From Planococcus koreensis (GTDB lineage: Bacteria; Bacillota; Bacilli; Bacillales_A; Planococcaceae): a DNA stretch of 35,504 bases. Each line of letters starts with the position of its first letter. Position 1 is the stretch's first letter. The notes below the pieces were generated by a model that was not told the origin of the DNA, made no database searches, and was given only the letters and a program-made list of their open reading frames with translations. Both the position numbers and the translations under genes were made by a program. The stretch is taken from contig NZ_RQII01000015.1 of the NCBI RefSeq assembly GCF_004761975.1, forward strand, positions 1 to 35,504. Direction: 5' to 3'. Shown here piece after piece: positions 1-6,093 of this stretch.

Positions 1-44
1 TTTTTTATAAGGTCTTCCATTTCGCATAGCTCAGGAGGGACATC

Positions 45-1367
45 ATGCATTTATACGGTACACAAAAAATCAATGAAAAAGGCCATTTGGCGATCGGCGG
101 CACGGATGCTGTAGATCTGGCAAAAGAATATGGCACACCGCTTTTTGTATATGATATTCAATTATTCCGGGACCGGGCGCGTGCTTTCAAAAAAACTTTC
201 GAAGACGCGGGAATCGGCTACCAAGTGGCCTACGCCAGCAAAGCTTTTTCAAGCATCGCTATTTATCAAGTGGCCGCCCAGGAAAACCTGTCATTGGACG
301 TTGTATCTGGCGGGGAACTTTACACAGCGCTTCAAGCAGGCTTCCCGAAAGAGAAAATCCATTTCCATGGCAACAATAAAAGCGAAGAAGAACTTCGCAT
401 GGCATTCAAAGAAGAAATCGGCTGCATCGTTGTCGATAATTTTTATGAAATCAGCCAGTTGAAGAAACTTTCTGAAGAGCTTGCACGACCAATGAATATA
501 CTGCTGCGCGTAACGCCGGGCATTGAAGCACATACACATGATTACATCACGACGGGTCAAGAAGATTCCAAATTCGGCTTTGACTTGAACAACGGCCAAG
601 CGGATTTGGCGTTTAAAGAGACGCATGAGCATCAGTTCCTGAACTTGCTGGGCCTGCACTGCCACATCGGTTCTCAGATTTTCGATACGGCAGCTTTCAG
701 CATGGCAGCCGAAAAACTGGTCGGCAAAATGGCGCAATGGCGGGAAGAAACAGGCTATACGTGCCCAGTATTGAACTTGGGCGGCGGCTTTGGCATCCGC
801 TATACTGCCGAAGACGAGCCATTGGAGCCTTCTGTCTATGTCAAAGACATGATCAGCACGGTCAAAGAAACAGCGGCGGTACAGGATTATCCACTGCCGG
901 AAATTTGGATTGAACCAGGCCGTTCGCTTGTCGGTGATGCCGGTACAACGCTTTACACGATCGGCTCGATGAAAGAAGTGCCGGGCACGCGGAAATACGC
1001 TGCTGTCGACGGAGGCATGTCGGATAATATCCGCCCCGCTCTTTACGGTGCGAAATACAGTTCACTGATTGCCAATAAAGCGGAAGCAGCCGCAACCGAA
1101 CAGTACACCATCGCTGGGAAATGCTGCGAGTCAGGTGACAAGCTGATCGAACAAGCAGACTTGCCGCTTGCTGAAGCAGGAGACATCCTTGCAGTATTCT
1201 GTACAGGTGCCTATGGCTACTCGATGGCCAGCAATTACAACCGCTTAGCGCGCCCAGCCGTCGTTTTCGCTGAAAACGGCAACCATCAACTCGTCGTCAA
1301 ACGCGAAACGCTTGAAGATTTGGTGAAGCAGGACATGTCTTACGCGTTGCAGGAACAAAAAGGATGA
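45..1367 (+). CDS. lysA: Diaminopimelate decarboxylase
   Basis: PLP enzyme that decarboxylates meso-diaminopimelate to L-lysine, the last step of lysine synthesis, in the cytoplasm. The 440-residue product has the normal family length and all signature elements: the PLP-binding lysine in YASKAF (K66), the HIGSQ motif (207-211), the glycine-rich phosphate-binding loop GGGFG (246-250), EPGR (290-293) and the CESGD motif of the C-terminal domain (361-365), whose Cys completes the active site across the dimer. AGGAGGG lies 6-7 bases before the ATG. Only 44 bases of upstream sequence are visible, so the promoter and any operon partner to the left are unknown; in B. subtilis the spoVA operon sits there. 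The stop codon overlaps the start of a tiny membrane-protein ORF. The assignment is secure. Confidence 0.97.
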   Translation: MHLYGTQKINEKGHLAIGGTDAVDLAKEYGTPLFVYDIQLFRDRARAFKKTFEDAGIGYQVAYASKAFSSIAIYQVAAQENLSLDVVSGGELYTALQAGFPKEKIHFHGNNKSEEELRMAFKEEIGCIVVDNFYEISQLKKLSEELARPMNILLRVTPGIEAHTHDYITTGQEDSKFGFDLNNGQADLAFKETHEHQFLNLLGLHCHIGSQIFDTAAFSMAAEKLVGKMAQWREETGYTCPVLNLGGGFGIRYTAEDEPLEPSVYVKDMISTVKETAAVQDYPLPEIWIEPGRSLVGDAGTTLYTIGSMKEVPGTRKYAAVDGGMSDNIRPALYGAKYSSLIANKAEAAATEQYTIAGKCCESGDKLIEQADLPLAEAGDILAVFCTGAYGYSMASNYNRLARPAVVFAENGNHQLVVKRETLEDLVKQDMSYALQEQKG

Positions 1368-1468
1368 AAAAGAGTAATTTAATTTTATTGGTGATTCTCT
1401 TAGTGATGGCGATTGCCTGGGGAGTTGTCTATTGGCTCTTTTTAGCGGAAAATGTCGCAGCCGTCTGA
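1364..1468 (+). CDS. Putative 34-residue single-pass membrane protein overlapping lysA
   Basis: A short open frame whose ATG overlaps the lysA stop as ATGA. The product begins with the positive residues MKKS, followed by about 23 hydrophobic residues (5-28, rich in Leu, Ile, Val, with WGVVYW) and a short acidic tail, which is the layout of a one-helix membrane miniprotein with the N-terminus inside. An AGGA about ten bases upstream and the overlap would allow translational coupling to lysA. I do not recognise a family and assign no function. The hydrophobic pattern running the whole length without interruption argues for real coding, but at 34 residues chance cannot be excluded. About 80 bases then separate it from ribT. 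Confidence 0.5.
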   Translation: MKKSNLILLVILLVMAIAWGVVYWLFLAENVAAV

Positions 1469-1547
1469 CTGCATGGAAACTTGAGTTATTTGCGAATCTA
1501 TAGTAGGATGGAAAAAGCCGTTTAAAGACGAAAATGAGGGATTGAAT

Positions 1548-1907
1548 ATGTTATTTAGATATAAGAAATCTTTTGAAAAAATCGCGATGGGGCTTCTTTC
1601 ATTCATGCCTAAAGAGCGTGAATTGAAGAAATTGCAGCAGACAATGCATATATACGAAGAAAATCCTGATTGGCAATTATTCCTTTGGAAAAAGGGTGAG
1701 GATTTTGTCGGCCTATTAGGGGTGGAAGTGAACGAAGATCATTTTACGCTCCATCACGTTTCCGTCAACCCGTCCCATCGGGGAGAAGGCATCGGACAAG
1801 CCATGATTGAGAAAATCCAGCAGCTTATGAATGGAAAAGAAATGCGCACGACGGATGAAACGGAAGCATTCATCCGCAAATGCATGGATAAGAAAGCCCG
1901 GACTTAG
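1548..1907 (+). CDS. ribT: RibT-like GNAT N-acetyltransferase
   Basis: Small GNAT-fold acetyltransferase of 119 residues, closely resembling B. subtilis RibT, the last gene of the riboflavin operon there; its substrate is not established. The N-terminus MLFRYKKSFEKIAMGLLSFM is the family's characteristic start, and the acetyl-CoA loop is RGEGIG at 78-83 after VSVNPSH. I use the ATG at 1548 because GAGGG lies 7 bases upstream; an in-frame TTG at 1542 is too close to that site. The gene is separated from ribDEAH, which are not in this window, and sits alone between lysA and a strong terminator. The C-terminus is short and hydrophilic. Family assignment is confident, role is not. Confidence 0.88.
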   Translation: MLFRYKKSFEKIAMGLLSFMPKERELKKLQQTMHIYEENPDWQLFLWKKGEDFVGLLGVEVNEDHFTLHHVSVNPSHRGEGIGQAMIEKIQQLMNGKEMRTTDETEAFIRKCMDKKART

Positions 1908-1931
1908 GCTTAATGTTTCTAGATTCTACAC

Positions 1932-1970
1932 AAAAAGGCACTGGATTAAATTCCAGTGCCTTTTTAGTTT
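1932..1970 (+). terminator. Rho-independent terminator after ribT
   Basis: A perfect 14-bp stem (1932-1945 with 1952-1965), loop TTAAAT, begins with A-rich sequence and ends in a T run. The A and T tracts on both sides could make it work in both directions, closing ribT on the plus strand and possibly the DUF309 gene on the minus strand. Confidence 0.93.
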
Positions 1971-2074
1971 GATTTAATTATTATATTAAAATAAAGAAAT
2001 TGAATTGAGCTAGTTAAAAGTGAAAATAAATTGCCGAAAGTGCGTCATTTTTACTGAGGCTTTCGCTTCATGTT

Positions 2075-2581
2075 TTATAATTCCAGATTTCTTTTTTTGC
2101 GTTGTTCGCGCAAATTAATAATGGACGTCCGGTCTCTCAAACGATGTTTGTGCATGATGTAATGTGGATCCTGGGCTTCAAGGGGATGTTCCAGCATGTA
2201 TTGCGCAATTGATGCCTGGAGTGCCTGGGAATCGACCGGAATGTCGAAATGGCCGAAAGGCTCGCGTTCAGTCACAGCAGCGATGGCGTTATTGAGATCT
2301 TTGATCAATTGGTCGTGGTCGAAGCCTTCCACCCAAATGCCGGCGTCAGCGAGTTTAGCCCGAGAGCGGATAAACGAGCGCAGGGCGCCGGGATAATTGC
2401 TGCGCCGCCAATGGTACATGCCGACCGCTAATTGGATCCAACCGGTCAATGGATGCATTTTATCTTTTGGTGCAAGAGACTTCCAGTATTCCTCGCCGAC
2501 TTCATGGCATTCGAAATAATCTTTTTCATTATTGAAATGGATCAAGTATTGGATAAACAGCTTATGTTGGAGTGGGTGCAT
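2075..2581 (-). CDS. DUF309 domain protein (YpuF-like)
   Basis: A 168-residue all-helical protein of the DUF309 family, function unknown. The family signature is near the N-terminus: DYFECHEVGEEYW (21-33), followed by the conserved region GWIQLAVGMYHWRRSNYPGALR. The ORF could begin at a GTG at 2590, but GAAAGGTG overlaps that codon and is well placed for the ATG at 2581, so I use the latter. In B. subtilis the corresponding gene (ypuF) is, to my knowledge, co-directional with and just upstream of scpA; here it is on the opposite strand, transcribed toward ribT and separated from scpA by a repeat-rich gap. That suggests a local inversion. The C-terminal 30 residues are basic. Confidence 0.85.
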   Translation of the reverse strand: MHPLQHKLFIQYLIHFNNEKDYFECHEVGEEYWKSLAPKDKMHPLTGWIQLAVGMYHWRRSNYPGALRSFIRSRAKLADAGIWVEGFDHDQLIKDLNNAIAAVTEREPFGHFDIPVDSQALQASIAQYMLEHPLEAQDPHYIMHKHRLRDRTSIINLREQRKKRNLEL

Positions 2582-2685
2582 TTTGATCACCTTTCTACTA
2601 TAATAAAGGAATATGGATTATTGCATAAATATATAAGAATCTATATTAAGTTGGATTAAAAAATAATATATTGAAAATAGCTCCG

Positions 2686-2965
2686 GTCGCTTTGGGCAGA
2701 GCAAAGACGATTGTTTCTGCGACTTTACGCTAGCTTCGAAACATGAAAGTGCGTAGCTCCTGCGCAAGCTCGTCGCTAAGGAGTTGCCAAAAGTATCTGG
2801 CACTCCTTGGTTCTCGCAATGAATCGAGAAGACCGCTCGTCTCATTGCTAAGAAACTTTCTGCTTCTGCATCGCTGGGCTAGCTTCGAAGCAAAGGAAAT
2901 GGTCCAAATTCCATTTGGCCATCTCCTTGCCTAGCCCTTTGACGCGCCTCCGCTAAGAGATTTCT
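2686..2965. repeat. Repeat-derived intergenic sequence, left part
   Basis: This stretch between the DUF309 and scpA genes has no credible gene. It is built of GC-richer short modules that recur elsewhere in the window. Positions 2729-2754 match the reverse complement of 35053-35078 at 25 of 26 bases, and the module around 2867-2893 (TGCATCGCTG...GCTAGCTTCG) resembles 35157-35180 and, inverted, 14799-14828. Short ORFs on both strands here are by-products of the repeat. Confidence 0.7.
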
Positions 2966-3091
2966 CGATATGGAGCAAACCAGCGGAGACGCCTGCGGGA
3001 AAGCGAGACAGCCGAGACCCCGCAAGGAGCGAAGCGACTGAGGAGGCTTGGCGCTCGTCCGCGGCAAGCGCAGCTGGTTTGCGGAATATCG
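2966..3091. repeat. Hairpin-bounded dispersed repeat, copy 1
   Basis: Element bounded by complementary arms. The left arm is CGATAT-GGA-GCAAACCAGC (2966-2984) and the right arm GCTGGTTTGC-GGA-ATATCG (3073-3091), giving 6 bp, a symmetric GGA/GGA internal loop, then 10 bp. The inside contains GAGACCCCGCA and GAGGAGGCTTGGCGCTCG modules. Positions 3009-3067 match 35442-35500 at 58 of 59 bases. It lies 60 bp before the scpA start codon, so it may end up in the scpA leader if the promoter is upstream. Confidence 0.8.
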
Positions 3092-3150
3092 ATTATGAAC
3101 ATTTATTATTTCAACTTATATATATTAAACTAACAGTCAGGTGGCGGACC

Positions 3151-3924
3151 ATGTCATATGAAGTAAAAGTTGATGCCTTCGAAGGCCCTCTTGATTTATT
3201 ATTGCATTTAATACATCGTTTGGAAATCGATATTTACGATATTCCTGTTTCACAAATCACTACACAGTATATGGAACATATCCGGGCTCTGCAAGTCCTG
3301 GAACTCAATGAAGCAAGCGAGTACCTTGTGATGGCGGCGACGCTGCTGGCGATCAAAAGCAAAATGCTGCTTCCTGTCCATGAAGGGGAAATGGACGACA
3401 TCTCTTTTGATCTTGAAGAACAGGACCCGCGCGACGAATTGGTTTCACGCTTGGTCGAATACCGGAAATTCAAAGAAGCTTCCGGAAAATTAAAGGAGCT
3501 TGAAGAAAATCGTTCGGTTATCTTTACGAAAGCGCCGATGGATCTTTCTGAATTTCAAGCCGACGCACAAGCTGAAAACGTTGATTTGGAAGTTAATGCG
3601 TTTGATATGCTGGGCGCATTCCAGAAGATGCTGCGCCGCAAACAAATGAAGGCACCGCTGTCTGCCCGTGTAGCGCGTCATGAAATCTCGATCAAAGACC
3701 AGATGTCCTCGATTGTTGGGCGCTTGAAACTTGCCAAAGGCCGGACGCCATTTACTGAATTGTTTCCTTCAAATGACAAAACGGTGCTGGTGATATCGTT
3801 CTTGTCGGTGCTGGAACTGATGAAGCGGCAAGTGATTCAAGTTGAGCAGGAAAAGAATTTTACAGATTTGATGGTGGAACTTAAAAAAGAGGAGTGGGAA
3901 TATGAAGACGACTCTTTCGAGTAA
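3151..3924 (+). CDS. scpA: Segregation and condensation protein A
   Basis: Kleisin subunit of the Smc-ScpAB condensin, which bridges Smc head domains and compacts and segregates the chromosome. The product is 257 residues, similar to B. subtilis ScpA (about 250). The N-terminal helical domain carries the hallmark VDAFEGPLDLLLHLIHRLEI; the middle has the acidic linker (around 85-97); the C-terminal winged helix includes FLSVLELMKRQ. I place the start at ATG 3151, preceded by AGGTGG, because the family starts with M-x-Y-x-V-K; an in-frame extension back to 3079 would read into the repeat element. The end overlaps scpB by 23 bases. No convincing promoter was seen in the AT-rich 60 bp upstream. 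Confidence 0.96.
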   Translation: MSYEVKVDAFEGPLDLLLHLIHRLEIDIYDIPVSQITTQYMEHIRALQVLELNEASEYLVMAATLLAIKSKMLLPVHEGEMDDISFDLEEQDPRDELVSRLVEYRKFKEASGKLKELEENRSVIFTKAPMDLSEFQADAQAENVDLEVNAFDMLGAFQKMLRRKQMKAPLSARVARHEISIKDQMSSIVGRLKLAKGRTPFTELFPSNDKTVLVISFLSVLELMKRQVIQVEQEKNFTDLMVELKKEEWEYEDDSFE

Positions 3925-4492
3925 AATAGAAGCGCTGCTGTTTGTTGCAGGCGATGACGGATTGACAATGAAGCAGCTTCAATTTTTGACCGAAGCGGAT
4001 CAACAGCAGATTTTAACAAGTGTCGATGAATTGACACAAAAATATAAAGCACCTGAAAATGGCATTTCCCTGAAAGAACTTGCAGGGGTTTACCAATTAG
4101 TGACCAAGCCGGAAGTGGCGGACATCATCCAGAAGCTGGTAGAGAACCCGACGCCGCAAGCTTTGTCTCAAGCCTCTCTGGAGGTGCTGGCGATCGTTGC
4201 TTATAAACAGCCGATTACGCGCCTTGAAATAGAGGACTTGCGCGGGGTTAAAAGCGAAAAGCCGCTTCACACCCTTGCTGCGAAAGGTTTGCTGCAAGAA
4301 GCAGGGAGAGCCGAAGGCACTGGGCGGGCCATTCTTTATGGCACGACCACGGAGTTCCTGAACTATTTCGGCTTGAAGAACTTGGATGACCTGCCTGCTT
4401 TGCCGGATGAAGCAGAAGAAAGCGCAGACGAAGAAACAGATTTGTTCATGACGAAATTTCAGGAAGCTTTTAAAGAAGAAGCTGTAGTTTAA
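3902..4492 (+). CDS. scpB: Segregation and condensation protein B
   Basis: Second non-Smc subunit of bacterial condensin: a dimer of tandem winged-helix domains that binds ScpA. The 196-residue product has the family's N-terminal SSKIEALLFVAGDDGLTMKQL and the central LEVLAIVAYKQPITRLEIEDLRGV. The acidic C-terminal tail is typical. The ATG at 3902 lies inside the 3' end of scpA and has AGAGGAG upstream, so the two genes are translationally linked and made together. In B. subtilis, ypuI and the sporulation-linked genes dacB, spmA and spmB follow before rluB; here none are present. Confidence 0.96.
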   Translation: MKTTLSSKIEALLFVAGDDGLTMKQLQFLTEADQQQILTSVDELTQKYKAPENGISLKELAGVYQLVTKPEVADIIQKLVENPTPQALSQASLEVLAIVAYKQPITRLEIEDLRGVKSEKPLHTLAAKGLLQEAGRAEGTGRAILYGTTTEFLNYFGLKNLDDLPALPDEAEESADEETDLFMTKFQEAFKEEAVV

Positions 4493-4505
4493 TGTTGGGC
4501 CGTTG

Positions 4506-4540
4506 GAAGACTGTGGATCGGAGCAGTCTTCTTTTCTTTG
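4506..4540 (+). terminator. Terminator after scpB
   Basis: Stem GAAGACTG (4506-4513) with CAGTCTTC (4524-4531), ten-base loop, followed by TTTTCTTTG. It starts 13 bases after the scpB stop and separates scpAB from rluB. Confidence 0.82.
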
Positions 4541-4600
4541 GCAGACGCGCTTTTCCGGCTTTAAGACCTGAGCTATGTGCTTTCGCTTTGGCCGGAAATG

Positions 4601-4609
4601 TGACATAAT
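4601..4609 (+). promoter_or_regulatory. Candidate extended -10 promoter for rluB
   Basis: TGA-CATAAT forms an extended -10 element in the gap between the scpB terminator and rluB. No good -35 box is seen. It would give a leader of about 95 bases, containing a small stem TGCCC...GGGCA at 4667-4684. Weak call. Confidence 0.35.
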
Positions 4610-4709
4610 TCCGAGAGAGACGAACGGATAAATCACTGTTTTAGCAATGGCGTTTCCGCTTTTCTATGCCCGTGTTTAAGGGCAGCAAATATATCAATGA
4701 GGTGAACTT

Positions 4710-5441
4710 ATGGAGAGATTACAGAAAATGCTTGCACATGCAGGCGTTGCATCAAGACGCAAGTCGGAGCAATTGATTTTGGACGGCAAAGTACGGGTCA
4801 ACGGAAAAGTGGTCAAGGAGCTGGGGACGAAAGTATCCCAGAACGACACGATTGAAGTTGAAGGTGTCCAATTGGAGAAAGAACAGAAAGTCTATTATTT
4901 ATTATATAAACCGCGCGGCGTGATTTCGGCGGTTAGCGATGATAAAAACCGGAAAGTCGTCACAGACTTTTTCAGCGATATTGAAAAACGCATTTATCCG
5001 GTAGGGCGCTTGGATTACGACACATCCGGTTTGTTGATCATGACAAATGATGGTGAGTTCGCGAACTCGCTGACGCATCCGAAATTTGAAATCGATAAGA
5101 CCTATGTGGCGCGCTTGAAAGGCATACCGGCCAAGGAAGATCTCCAAAAGCTTGAACGCGGCATCAAATTGGAAGATGGCATGACCGCTCCTGCGAAAGT
5201 CAAACTCTTGTCGGGCGATAAGAAAACAGGCAAAGCGATTGTCCAGATCACGATCCACGAAGGGCGTAACCGCCAAGTCCGCAGAATGTTCGAGGCAATC
5301 GGCTTCCCGGTGCAGAAATTGAGCCGTGAGCAATTCGCATTTTTGACGCTGAAAGGCTTGAATGCAGGGGAATCACGCGAGCTGTCAGCGCATGAAGTGA
5401 AGCTTTTACGCGTATTGGCGGATACAGGCAAGCGCAACTAA
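4710..5441 (+). CDS. rluB: 23S rRNA pseudouridine synthase, RluB family
   Basis: RsuA/RluB-type pseudouridine synthase that modifies a uridine in 23S rRNA (position 2605 in E. coli numbering for RluB). The 243-residue product has an N-terminal S4 RNA-binding domain (2-60: RLQKMLAHAGVASRRKSEQL) and the catalytic motif GRLDYDTSGLL with the catalytic Asp at 102, then HEGRNRQVRRMFEAIG, typical of the family. GAGGTGA precedes the ATG. The gene is alone between the scpB terminator and the resA promoter. Distinguishing RluB from RsuA-like paralogues rests on its position next to resA, as in B. subtilis. Confidence 0.93.
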   Translation: MERLQKMLAHAGVASRRKSEQLILDGKVRVNGKVVKELGTKVSQNDTIEVEGVQLEKEQKVYYLLYKPRGVISAVSDDKNRKVVTDFFSDIEKRIYPVGRLDYDTSGLLIMTNDGEFANSLTHPKFEIDKTYVARLKGIPAKEDLQKLERGIKLEDGMTAPAKVKLLSGDKKTGKAIVQITIHEGRNRQVRRMFEAIGFPVQKLSREQFAFLTLKGLNAGESRELSAHEVKLLRVLADTGKRN

Positions 5442-5487
5442 CGTTCACAAACACTTCAAAAGTGGTCGCTGTAGCCCAGTGAAACTT

Positions 5488-5496
5488 TGCTATAAT
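5488..5496 (+). promoter_or_regulatory. Extended -10 promoter for resABC
   Basis: TG-C-TATAAT, a perfect -10 with the TGn extension, lies 36 bases before the resA start codon. No good -35 box is visible, which fits a promoter helped by an activator (ResD activates this operon in B. subtilis), though that is inference. Confidence 0.7.
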
Positions 5497-5531
5497 TGAA
5501 TTTGCATTCTGGCCTCGAAGGGGGAAGTAAA

Positions 5532-6080
5532 TTGAACGGAAAAAAGAATAAGAAAAAGACCAATCGCCTGATTATGCGTTCGGTGATCTTGCTGCTGCTG
5601 ATTGCGGCAATCGGCTACACCATCTACAATAGCGCGACAGCTGATGACGTCAGCCTGCTTGAAGTCGGTGATGACGCGCCTAACTTTTCATTGACGGACC
5701 TTGATGGGAATCAGCATAAACTGTCGGATTATCGCGGGCAAGGAGTATTCTTGAATTTCTGGGGTACTTGGTGTGAACCGTGCAAAGAAGAAATGCCGGC
5801 AATGGACAGCCAGTACGGAGAATATAAAGACCAGGGAGTCCAAGTGTTAGCTGTCAATATCGCCCAATCGGATTTTGAAGTGCAGTCATTTTCTGACCAA
5901 TTCAAATTATCATTCCCGATTGTCATCGATAAAACGAAAGACGTCATGACCGCATATAATATCCGCCCTTTGCCGACAACTGTGCTGGTGAATCCGGAAG
6001 GCAAGATTGAACGGGTCGTCACAGGTGAAATGACAGAGCAAGATATTAAAGGGTATATGGAAGAAATCAAACCTGAATAA
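5532..6080 (+). CDS. resA: Thiol-disulfide oxidoreductase ResA
   Basis: Membrane-anchored thioredoxin-like protein facing outward that reduces the cysteines of apocytochrome c so that heme can be attached. The 182-residue product has a basic N-terminus, one transmembrane anchor (about 16-33), then a thioredoxin fold with the CEPC active site at 81-84 in NFWGTWCEPCKEEMP and the cis-proline loop RPLPTT. The start is the TTG at 5532, which has AAGGGGGAA just upstream; a TTG at 5496 overlaps the -10 box and is unlikely. It is the first gene of resABC, 13 bp from resB. Confidence 0.95.
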   Translation: MNGKKNKKKTNRLIMRSVILLLLIAAIGYTIYNSATADDVSLLEVGDDAPNFSLTDLDGNQHKLSDYRGQGVFLNFWGTWCEPCKEEMPAMDSQYGEYKDQGVQVLAVNIAQSDFEVQSFSDQFKLSFPIVIDKTKDVMTAYNIRPLPTTVLVNPEGKIERVVTGEMTEQDIKGYMEEIKPE

Positions 6081-6093
6081 GGAGTTTTTTCGG

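Noticed and set aside
2618-3067. Short open frames on both strands between the DUF309 and scpA genes
   Set aside because: They lie in repeat sequence, have no ribosome sites and no family resemblance, and their composition follows the repeat modules.
3009-3067. Possible tRNA or small structured RNA gene in the GC-rich repeat core
   Set aside because: No cloverleaf or T-loop consensus, and the same sequence recurs as a dispersed repeat.
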